Part shown: piece after piece, positions 50,065 to 59,312 of the stretch
Position numbering within the stretch: position 1 is the first letter of the stretch
Layout: each line of letters starts with the position of its first letter
Assembly: GCF_041146795.1 (NCBI RefSeq)
Contig: NC_135172.1
Span: 43,303,123 to 43,367,122 of the forward strand
Origin: Maylandia zebra
Lineage: Eukaryota; Chordata; Actinopteri; Cichliformes; Cichlidae
DNA length: 64,000 nt
Reading direction: 5' to 3'
Program-made: the position numbers and the translations under genes
Notes under the pieces: model-generated
The model's database searches: none
Seen by the model: the letters and a program-made list of their open reading frames with translations, nothing else
What the model was told of the DNA's origin: nothing

Positions 50065-51951
50065 CTATTTTTTCCCTCTTTCCTGACTTTTCCCAACATC
50101 AGATAGTTTTCTGTCAGGTTGCTTACCATCTGAAACACATTGATCTGTAACACCACCACTGTTATTGCAGCTAAAGCACTTCATTTCTTGCTGCCGGTAG
50201 CATCGGAATATATGCTGAAGACCATTTGACCCTTGATCTGCGATTGCATTCCCAAGCCTCTTAAGTGATTCACGCAGGTTATTCTCAGGTATGTTCCCAC
50301 CATCACGAGGTCTAAATACATCTGAAAACACAACAACATAATTCTTCCACTTCTTTATCTCTTTTATGTTAGTGAGAATGCTCAGAGGATTTTGTTCCTT
50401 GGTACATCTCTGATCACATGGGGAGGCACGGATGTAGAAAACCATCAGATCATTTTTGGCTTTGACCAAAGTGTTGACATGCTGCAGGGTTCGAAACTCT
50501 GCATGATCAGCTCTGCCATCCTGCATGTTAATTTTACCACACAACTTAACTTCAGCCCATGTCATCTGCTGTTTACCACATTTCTGCAAAACATCGGCCC
50601 ACTTTACATAAGCATTAGGACACTGATCGAGAACATTGGGCCATCTCAGCACTGTGGCTGCCATCACTCTGTTACCTATGTATACGTCACAGTCTAGAAT
50701 GTCCTTCTTCACTTTTTCACCATCATCATCAGTGACTCCATTCATATCAAACGTGTTTGTTTGTTCATTGTACGGGACGCTCACGGCCACACTGAACATG
50801 GGAAACTTTCTGTCAAAGCAAACAGAGAATATTGACCTGTAAAACATTTTCTTTATAACGTGAAGACAAAAGTATCCAGAGTGTTAAACCAGCCAAAGTG
50901 AGTTTAGTCTCCTTTTGCTCAGGAAATCAGTCTTTTTCTGACTTTTGGAAAATTGATTAAAATCTTTTGGTTGTTTTGAAAGTGTAACAGCAACACATCT
51001 TCATGCAGCTCAAGCATCAGGTAAGGAAATCCACAAAAAGTTGATTCTGTTCATCTGGATGTTTATAAGGTTGGAAACCTGCAGTCAGCTGACACTGAAG
51101 AAGTCAGCTGGATGATGATGAAACGTTTCTACCAGATGAACAGAATCAACGTTTGGGATAAAGTGTTCTACCACCTGCACCTCACCATTACACACAAACT
51201 GCTTTTGGCTGTGTTTGTGTGTTTATGCTCCTGCTTCAATAATCAACACTTGTTTTATTGATCTATAAAGTCTGCATGTTACATTGGCAGGTTGTGGTTA
51301 ACGACAGTTTCATGTTCGTCTCACCAACACCCAGCGTGTCAGAGCTAAAGAACATAACAGAGACTATTATTGTCAATAACAGTGAGTTTGTAAAGATGCA
51401 TTTGTTCTGTCAGTCTCTGCTTCTACGTGCAGCTCTGATGATCTCAGCTTGCTTCTGTTACTATAAAGCACACTGTAAGTACTGTGCTGCAGATTAAAGT
51501 GACCTTTGTTACTGACCTGTGGTTGTTTGCACCATAGCTAGGTGTGTACCTGCCAAAAGATACAAACACAGGTTCTGATGTTGATTTCACTTGGAAAGAT
51601 TTACATGAAACCACAACAGTGTTGGTTTGTTTCCCTGAGAGTTTGGACAGAGTTAAACAGAGGCTGATCTGTGTTAGAGTCCAGTGTGATACACTTTTAA
51701 TAGCATATTAGCCACATGTTACTCTGTATTCTTTTTCACACCTTGCTAGTTTCTTTGTTAAAAACAGCTGCTGTAAACATCATCATCATCATCATGTTCA
51801 GTTTTTCTTCTGTATTTCACAGAACGTTCACTCACCTGTTCAGAATGTCATCTACAATTGGTGCGAGCTGGTTTGGGTCAATAACAGTCTCGCCGTTTGT
51901 AACGGTCATCAAAACAAGGACGGCTACAGAAACCCAGTAAGGAGCAGCCAT
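50065..51951 (-). CDS. Secreted AID/APOBEC-like deaminase-fold protein (SNAD type), copy A
   Basis: Two coding exons: 51836-51951 (ATG at 51951-51949; 38 codons plus 2 bases; donor GTGAGT) and 50065-50836 (acceptor TTTTACAG; an in-frame alternative acceptor lies 27 bases further, start 50809). The protein is about 295 (or 286) residues. Residues 1-20 are a signal peptide (MAAPYWVSVAVLVLMTV) followed by IDPNQLAPIVDDILNR. The core has DHAEFRTLQ and, 25 residues after HAE, PCDQRC: the His, Glu and two Cys of a zinc-dependent deaminase (HAE-x25-PCx3C). Many further Cys suit a secreted, disulfide-bonded protein. AID/APOBEC relatives deaminate cytosine in nucleic acid; the substrate here is unknown. 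The tail stops early at a TAG where copy B reads CAG. Confidence 0.82.
51034..51155. repeat. Fold-back unit in the intron of deaminase copy A
   Basis: Arms GTTGATTCTGTTCATCTGG and CCAGATGAACAGAATCAAC are inverted over about 75 bases. The identical unit is in copy B at 60560-60680; a worn one lies at 38545-38665. Confidence 0.75.
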
Positions 51952-52399
51952 CTGAGTGGGTTTAACAAGGATGGAAAAATTAGATGAGTGAATATATAAC
52001 AGTGTCCAAATATCTGCAGACTATTCTCCAAAACTCACCGTATTTCACCAGCTTATCAGCTCCTCTCTTTCAGGAGGTGTTTGTCTAAAAATTCAAGTGT
52101 CTGTAACAAAAAACAAAAAACATTTCACAGTCTGCAGGATGTCAGGACTAAATGAGAGTTTTAGGCTCAGTTTCACAGACATGAGTTTGGTCTTAGTCTG
52201 AACATTTTTTCAGTGCAGATTTTCACTGAACTTTTATTTTCTCCTGGAATGACACTGAAAAAAATCTGTCTGCCTGTTTTCTACTTTATCTGTCTTTAAA
52301 GAGAGACAAATTTACTCATCACTTGAACGTAGTGAAAAATATTCTGTGTGGTTTACTCTAAGTTGCAATCAATATTGTGCCAGTTTAAACCTTTGTTAC

Positions 52400-52497
52400 C
52401 TGCAGTGGTGGAGAAAGGTCTGAGGGATGCTGGAGGCTCTGTTCAGGACGAGATGCTGCTGCAGTGGATGCAGCTACACGGAGAAGACACCTTTATA
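52400..52497 (-). promoter_or_regulatory. Core promoter (TATA box) and leader exon of deaminase copy A
   Basis: CTATAAAGG lies on the minus strand at 52491-52498. About 30 bases downstream a leader exon would start, ending at CTGCAG/GTAACA (52400). A second untranslated exon fits 52039-52100 (acceptor TTGTTACAG, donor GTGAGT). The coding exon's acceptor CCCACTCAG abuts the ATG directly. Confidence 0.6.
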
Positions 52498-52589
52498 GAG
52501 GGCAGGCTGATGATGGCCAAACCCTCTGCATGGCTTCATGCCCTTATTTGAACATGTCTTTAAGCCATGGGTGTAAGAGGAGGAAGAGC

Positions 52590-55295
52590 TGCTTCAATCT
52601 ATATCAGTAAATATTGACAGAGGTGTTTACCTGGATTTAGCTCTAGTGACAGCGTTTAATCTTCATGAAACCATCCATTGCACCCTCATGCTGTGTGACT
52701 GAGGATATTTGTGGGAAGAGAATGTAGCAAGAAAAATTACATTTTATCATTGCCATAGGCCCACTACCATACATTTGAGTAGAGAGTAGTCACTAGTAGC
52801 TATTCTTTGCATCTGTATCTTGTATTTGATATGAAGATTGTCTGCTTATAATATTAAAGTAATAAGTTCATCTAAAATGACAAGTTAACCTAAAATGCAA
52901 GTCTTTGGTCTTAGTATTTTCTATAATCTCCTTGAATTAAAGTCTAAATTGAAGTCTACACATCACATCTTTATTGTGTGTGAAAACATGTTGTAAAACT
53001 ACACCACATAAACTACACAGGTAGTGAGCGCAGTCACAAACAAAACAAGTGAGAGAAGTAAAAAGCTGAGTATAATGTGAGCCAGTGCCTCTATAATTAA
53101 GCAAACGGGAACAACTTCTACAAAAGAACAAGTTAAAAAAACCCAATGAAAACAGTAAACTAGTTAAAGCCACTGTACAAATCTAAGCAACGGCACGATG
53201 GGAAAGCAGCTGTGTTCCTGAGGTCACCAACCGAGGCCTAAAGTCCAGATCAGACGGCATTTTCTGTTTCATGTATGAGGTGGTGTCTTGTCAAATCAGC
53301 CCCACTCTGTCCCTGGTTTCCTGTGCAGTCTCTGTTCTACACCATCCAAAGGTGGAAAATGCTAAAAAAATATATCAGAAAGAGTAATGTGCCCAAAATG
53401 GCACTCAGTCCTGCATGGGGGACGTTTTGTGTGTAAACTCAGTTGTTCTAAATCCTCTTTATATTTCCAACAAACTACCAGAATTATGGTATTTGAAGCT
53501 GGTTTATTTTGCAGCTGCCACAAAAATTTTAACTCATCATCGTGACTCACATATTGACTATAGATATTTGACCATAAGGCAGAAACAACAGATTTTTTCA
53601 GAAGTAGTTTGAAATTGAAGTGTTACTTTTAAAAACTTAAGAACTGCACTAAAGCTATACACTATTACTTAGTAATTGATAATTACATATATTGATTAAT
53701 ATGAGGTAATTAAACATGTTTTTTTTTCCAGGTGTCTTAAAAAGCTCCGACTCAGTTTACATAGTAAAACTGATATATATACACATGTAGTTTAGCAAAT
53801 CTTCCCAGTTTCTCAGCGACTACAGATGAGTAACACTAACGAGTAAGTGTGTAACACTACATGTGTAAACGCAGCTTCTAAATGTTTAGAAAAGCTGTTT
53901 ATGAGAGATGACATCAGCTGACATTAAAGAGAGACCGACCCGTCTAAAGACTCACTCAGTGATGTCAGAGATAAAGCTGTGCTGAGTTTGCTGCTGTTAG
54001 CCTGTTACAGTTTGAATCTGATGATGAGACTGAGCAAGCTTTGCACATCCAGAATGGAGCAGTCGACACCAGATTTTTGATTTTCCAAAACGTCACAAAA
54101 ACGTTCTCTGACAGAGTTTATCATTGAGGGAGACTGTGTTTGAGAATGTCAGGGGAAATGTAAGAACTGTGAGGAGGTGCATCGAGGACACTGCAGCAAA
54201 CCTGCAACGTTGAAAAACAAAGTGGAAAATCCACAGCCACAGAGAAACACACACCAGGACCAAACCACAGAAGCAAAAAGGCAGATTTTGTAAAAACTGT
54301 TTAAAATTTTTCTGTTTTGCAGCACTTTTGCTGACAAAGACACCCACGGGACCTGGCACACTCCTCCAAAGTAAGTAATAGGTTAATCATTAAATGACAG
54401 TATTAGACATTCAGCTACTGCTGAAAGTAGTTTAGTTGACAGAGTTCGTCTTAACTTTCTGAAGAGATCAAGCTGTTGTTTCTAGAACTCCTACAAATTA
54501 AGATTTACAGACATTACTTAGCATGTGTTAAAATAATGCCAACACTGTTTTACACACTGAAGGAAGGCAGCGTTCGTCCAGGTGTTCTGAAACAGCAAAA
54601 TAGCAGTTCTGTCTTAGTGTTGGTTTCCATTACCTTGACTGGCCTGCATTACTTTTGTAATAAGGGATTACTTTGCCAGTTACTTATTTATCTGAGCCGC
54701 CACTGCCACCTGCTGGCAAAACTCAATATTTTCACATCAGGTGACCTGTACTATGATGTCACAACAACAAAAATCTACGACCACATTAAAACAACTCCGG
54801 TTTCTTTCCTCTAATCAAACTCCTGCTAAAGAACAAACACAGTGAAAGAACCTGGAAGTGCAAAAACCCCTCAGACCAGTATCGTAACATGTTTCAGTCC
54901 AGGTTAGAGATCACTGTGGTCAGTGAAATCACAGAACAGCACCGTAGATATCAGAGCCTCTGGTTTTATGGTCCAGAGAACAAAGTCATCGTTCACTGTG
55001 AAAATGGAAAGTGGGTGGAAAAACCATGAGAAAGGTTCCAGCTGGATTTAAAGACTGGGTTGCTCACCATTAGTTCATTAGTCACCATCAGTGACAGCAG
55101 TCCATCAGTAAAAACCAGTCATCACAAAAATTTAATCTGACAACTGCGAGTGAGTAATACAAAGGAAGTCCACTCCTTAAAGGAATTTGATGTTACAGTT
55201 ATTCTCCTTCAGTTAGTCCACTTTATCAGCGATTAATTGTTGTTGCCATCAGGGGGCACCCTGTGAACAGGTCTTTCTTTATAAATGCTTACTTG
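52590..55295. other. Spacer between the duplicated blocks, left part
   Basis: No gene family is recognised. Open frames on both strands are short and without motifs. The sequence is AT-rich. Confidence 0.45.
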
Positions 55296-55303
55296 ACAAG
55301 GAC

Positions 55304-55608
55304 CAGAGGCGATTCTAGGATCAGAGCTTTGGTGGCGCTGAGCACCCAGAGAGCTGCCCAGCCAGGCAAAATAAACTTTACACGTCACGATGAGACTTCC
55401 TCCCCGTCTCTGTCAGTCCCTGCATCCTTAAATGTCTCCAGTTGTCCAGAGTTCCCTGTGACTGTCTCCTTGGTGCATTTAAACCCCTGTTCCTCCCTGT
55501 CCTCATCGTCTGTTGTCTTCATCTTTGTTATCGTTTTTAGTAGTGTGTCACAAAAACAGCAAATATTGTCAAAAAAGTAAGAAATCTTTGGGGCTAAAAT
55601 CGCCCCTG
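55304..55608. mobile_element. Short hAT MITE (305 bp) with perfect 8-bp target duplication
   Basis: Ends CAGAGGCGATTCTAG and (read inward from the right) CAGGGGCGATTTTAG. The flanking 8-mers at 55296-55303 and 55609-55616 are both ACAAGGAC. No coding content. Confidence 0.9.
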
Positions 55609-55714
55609 ACAAGGACACAGTGAAATGTCCTTTTCCTGCCTTCTGGGAAAAAGGGGTAAAACATCATTTATTGAACAGAGTAGCCGGATCCCCTTTTTCG
55701 TTAATTCAATTTAA

Positions 55715-56340
55715 TGCAATTCAATTCGTTTTTGTTTTTTTCCTTTTGCCTGTCCCATTTGGTTCTTTAGCCGTCAGAATTGTTGTCTGAAGACCAACAA
55801 GGAGACCCAATGGATTTATTTTGCCAAATGGATCATCATGGCATTGCCGTATTGGTCCATTTGATCGACCTTTGTTTTTATTATTTATTATATTTTCAGT
55901 TGTTACAGACGGGACAGACATGACTGAGGGAAAGGAAAGGGAGAGAGAAAGATGAAGGAAAAGAAAAACAGAAGGGACGAGGGACAGTGAGAAAGGGGAA
56001 AAAAAATCTCCTGGATCACCTGTTGAGAGAAAAACAAAAGAAAACAAGCAAAACAAAAAACCAGAGCAACATACTAAACACAACACCATCACGTTATTAA
56101 GTCTACGAACAGTGAACACCTGTGTGCACCTAGGCCCCACAAAGTAGCCACCGGGAGTGAGCTGGTACATACCTGAGCGCCCAGCCCCGGACACCAAGAA
56201 CCACCAACGCACCGACCTCTGAGGGCATCAGCCACCGGCAGGGAGTGTGGTGAGGGGAGAAAGGCCTCCAGAAGGGCCTGGGAGTTCCCAGAGAGGTGGA
56301 GTCTAAGACCCGACCTGACATATAGACACAGACAAACAGG
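55715..56340. repeat. Unclassified dispersed repeat
   Basis: It contains GATCGACCTTTGTTTTTATT, GACGGGACAGACATGACTGA and CACCGGCAGGGAGTGTGGTG, words seen as a dispersed repeat in teleosts. It was later split by the hAT elements that follow: its end CAGACAAACAGG resumes as AGGCACACACATG after 57125. Confidence 0.45.
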
Positions 56341-56343
56341 TAC

Positions 56344-57125
56344 TAGTGACGTTCGATTCATGAACGAATCGTTCAATACTCGAGAATCACTTTACTGACT
56401 CGTGAATCATGATTCACAAGCCCAACTGACTCACTGACTCATCCCTGTTGCTGTTAGCAAACTAATTCCATTAGTAGAAATATATCTAGCTTATAATTAA
56501 AATTGTGGGGGGGAAACCACAGCCAGTTTCGTAACAAAAGCATTTCTGCTCTGAACTCACATCAAGAAAATAGCTCCTCGGTTCACAGTAGCATCGTGCT
56601 GCTAACATGCTAACAGCACATTTGAGCTACTGTGCTGAATCAAAGAGCGAACGAATCACTCAGGACTCACTCACACCTCCCCTCCTGGCTCACAGCTTCT
56701 TCTTCTTCTTGGTTGGCAACCAATGTTAAGGCGCATTACCGCCCCCTGGCTCACAACGCAGTGGACATTTAGATGAGAAAATATATATTTAACACACTTA
56801 AGGAAAATACTAATAAAATACAAATAAACAAAATAAATGTTTATTAAGCAATTTTGATAAGAAATTGCTTAATTTTAGAAATATTTTTGCTCTTTGTTCT
56901 CTATAAAATAGTTGTTGTTGTTGTTGTTGTTGTTTTTAATCATTCATCTTAGCAGTGGGATTTACATGAAAAGTCAAACAAATTAAGTTTGAGTGAAAAT
57001 GTAAAATTTTTGCACTCTCTGGTCAACTGACTCAGTGAATCAAATGACTCAAAACACCCAATTCACTTTGGTGAGTGACTCATTAACACTCGATTCAGTA
57101 AAAAGAATCAAATTTACCATCACTA
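56344..57125. mobile_element. Non-autonomous hAT element (782 bp)
   Basis: Ends TAGTGACGTTCGATTC and (inward from the right) TAGTGATGGTAAATTTG, with ATTCA/GAATCA-rich subterminal parts. The flanking 8-mers ACAGGTAC (56336-56343) and ACAGGCAC (57126-57133) match at 7 of 8. A (TTG)n run lies inside. Confidence 0.82.
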
Positions 57126-57453
57126 ACAGGCACACACATGTAGTGATGTGACGTTCTGTATCTAGGCTTCGAAGCTTGTGTCGAGTAATGGAGGGGGCGT
57201 TTCCGCGATGCGCGTATCGAGGCTTGCTTTATTTATGGGAGGAGCTGAAAATGATGACGTCCGAAGCCTCGCTGCCCGGCTGTACCACGTGACTGGTTCA
57301 TGAAGTGGTTCGAACTTTGCCGCGAGCTATGACAGCGATATAAACCCCTCAGACTTCAATCAAAATGTGGGTGTTTGATGGAGAGTTGCGGTTAGTGAGA
57401 GTTTGGAGACAGTTTGGAGGTTTATGAGAGTGAGGAGAGAAAGTCAGGAGAGA

Positions 57454-58098
57454 ATGGAGCCAGCTAAGTAGAGGAGGATGTCCTCCCCTGTGTGGGAACA
57501 TTTTGATCTTATTCCTCCCAACAAGCTATGTAAATTTCTACAGAAGATGTATTTTCATGATACTGATGGTGCAATACAATTTATGTTAAGCTGTCTTTAC
57601 TTGTGTACAAGGTGAAGTGTTTGCTCTGTGCCAGGGAGCTGGGATATAACAACAACACCTCATCCATGCTTAGGCACTACAGAGCTTTGCATGAGAATAA
57701 GGGGAACACCGATTGTGGAGCAAGACCAGGTGAGCCATCAAATGCAATGATAATATAAGATAAGATAAGATAAGATAACTCTTTATTGTCATTGCACAGT
57801 CATACATAGTACAGTAGTACAATGAAATTGGAAAGCATGCAGTAATGTTACTAAATGATATAACAATATTATACAACTGTTATAAGTGACGTGTGTGATA
57901 TTTATATTTGTGCTTTGTCTTTATTGTCTTTCCTCAGGAGAACAATCTCCAATAGATGAAGACCTGGTTACCATGGTGATTGAGGACTCCCAGCCATTTA
58001 GCATTGTGGAGGACAAAGGATTCAAAAGATCTGTTAAATCATTAAATCCCAGCTATGTTCTCCCCACTAAAAAGGTCATAAAAGCAGTGAAAATTTAG
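57454..58098 (+). pseudogene. ZBED-like hAT transposase N-terminal fragment
   Basis: The start MEPAK is followed by an in-frame TAG, then MSSPVWEHFDLIPPNK and VKCLLCARELGYNNNTS, MLRHYRALHE: a BED zinc finger (Cys-x2-Cys, His-x4-His). About 85 bases flanked by ACAAG interrupt the finger between PPNK and VKCLLC. After a donor GTGAGC and an intron holding a (TAAGA)n repeat, the exon 57939-58098 encodes EQSPIDEDLVTMVIEDSQPF and SYVLPTKK, then stops. Dead copy. Confidence 0.75.
57755..57850. repeat. (TAAGA)n-headed short retroposon-like insert
   Basis: Tandem AAGAT units lead into CTCTTTATTGTCATTGCACA and GTACAATGAAATTGGAA, a dispersed teleost word pair. Confidence 0.5.
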
Positions 58099-58531
58099 TT
58101 TTTACAGAATAAAATGTGAACAGGCAGGACTGAGGCTCAAAGCCTCAGTGTGTAGCTGTCCATACCTCAACGTTACAAAAGCACAACTACTGTCCACACC
58201 CCAACCACACCTCACCTCACAGTAAATGATCGTTTCCATTTTAAGCATTTCCAAACGATCATTTCCCATACTGCCACTATAAATATACACAGTATACTGC
58301 ATCACTACAATATACATGTTTTACACACTCCTTTTGTTGTTGACATTTACAGGCTGTGTGCAAAATGCCACACTCTTCAAATTCATGCCAACTAATATTT
58401 TTACGTCCAGTAGGTGTCCTGCTAGAGCAAATGAAGCTTCAAGAAGCTTTGTGCTGGGGTGAACCAATTGGATGAAAAGCTTCAGTGCTTCATGAAGCTT
58501 CATCTGCCCTTCACTACAAACATGCATTCTG

Positions 58532-58960
58532 TCATGTTTCGGCTGTGTGGCAGAGCAAAGCAAAGCAAAGCTGCCCCATCTGAAGATGGCACCCGGCCCA
58601 ACCCCTGACCTGCATCTGTTGTTTTTGTCTGGATGACAAGGAGGGGAAGTTACCCATCAGCAGCTGCAGGAGGTATGGAGGGTCAGAGGTGACATCGGGC
58701 TCTACACCAGGGCTTTGCTCAGCTTGCTGCTCTGTGTGTTGTAATGTTTCAGTGTTCATGTGATTCTGTTTCAATAACTCTGCTGTTTCCAGAGGATCCT
58801 TTTGAGTGATTTGATTGTAATTGGCTGGATCTCCACACCGCTGGCTGGAGGAGGTTATCATATTGGCTTTAAAATCTGGGAGCCGACAGTTTGTATGACA
58901 GAGTTTCTGTGGAGTGACCCGTGAATAGAAAACCTGCAGCATCTTTACCTCAAACTTCAT
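58532..58960 (-). other. Open frame downstream of deaminase copy B, partly shared with copy A
   Basis: A 142-codon frame (MKFEVKMLQVFYSRVTPQKL...). Copy A keeps the first about 90 codons (49359-49643) with few changes. It is not a family I recognise. It lies past the deaminase polyadenylation signal, so it may be chance; both copies being open proves little because they are recent duplicates. Confidence 0.2.
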
Positions 58961-59042
58961 ATTTAATCATAGAAACAGAAAATACAACATCGAGCTTTGA
59001 AAGAAGGACAGACCAGATCCAAGCTGTGACATGTTTTGATGC

Positions 59043-59052
59043 AGTTTATTAA
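59043..59052 (-). terminator. Polyadenylation signal of deaminase copy B
   Basis: AATAAA on the minus strand, about 265 bases after the stop, in the same sequence context as in copy A. Confidence 0.5.
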
Positions 59053-59312
59053 GCTTTAATCAGAGACAGTATCAGAGGCTATAAATGGATTACACTCGCT
59101 CCACACACACTGTTTGTGTTTCAGTTCACACAATCAGAGGCGCCGACAGTATCGTGGACCAGAATGACCAGAGTGCACGATGCAGCTGTGATTTCAGGAG
59201 CACATGTTAATCTTGCTGTGACGAACACACACATTTAAAAGTTAGACATGGATGCAGGAAAACGATGCAAAGCACGGGTTACATTTTCTGTTTTTCTTTT
59301 TCCCTCTTCTGG

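Larger units (their letters stand above)
49240..52587. repeat. Segmental duplication, copy A
   Basis: It is nearly identical to 58553-61921 over the gene, introns, 5' exons, TATA box and about 0.5 kb beyond the 3' end. Main differences are one extra stretch of about 190 bases (52140-52340) in this copy and the collapsed tail repeat in the gene. The left border coincides with the right end of the hAT element 46587-49232. Confidence 0.9.
57141..58516 (+). mobile_element. Internally deleted hAT element with BED-finger transposase exons
   Basis: Ends TAGTGATGTGACG and (inward from the right) TAGTGAAGGGCAG, with AGGCTTCGAAGC/GAAGCTTCATGAAGC subterminal palindromes. The flanking 8-mers CACACATG (57133-57140) and CAAACATG (58517-58524) match at 7 of 8. 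It carries the first exons of its transposase; the catalytic core is gone. Confidence 0.83.

Noticed and set aside
51258..51497. 79-codon plus-strand frame repeated identically at 60782-61021
   Set aside because: It lies in the intron of the minus-strand deaminase genes. Identity between copies follows from the recent duplication, and there is no family motif.
52348..52551. 67-codon plus-strand frame EKGLRDAGGSVQDEML, also present in copy B
   Set aside because: It overlaps the TATA box and leader exon of the minus-strand deaminase gene; that explains its conservation better than a gene.
55721..56212. 163-codon minus-strand frame resembling a membrane protein
   Set aside because: It falls in a dispersed repeat; the hydrophobic run is translated low-complexity sequence and there is no start context or family match.
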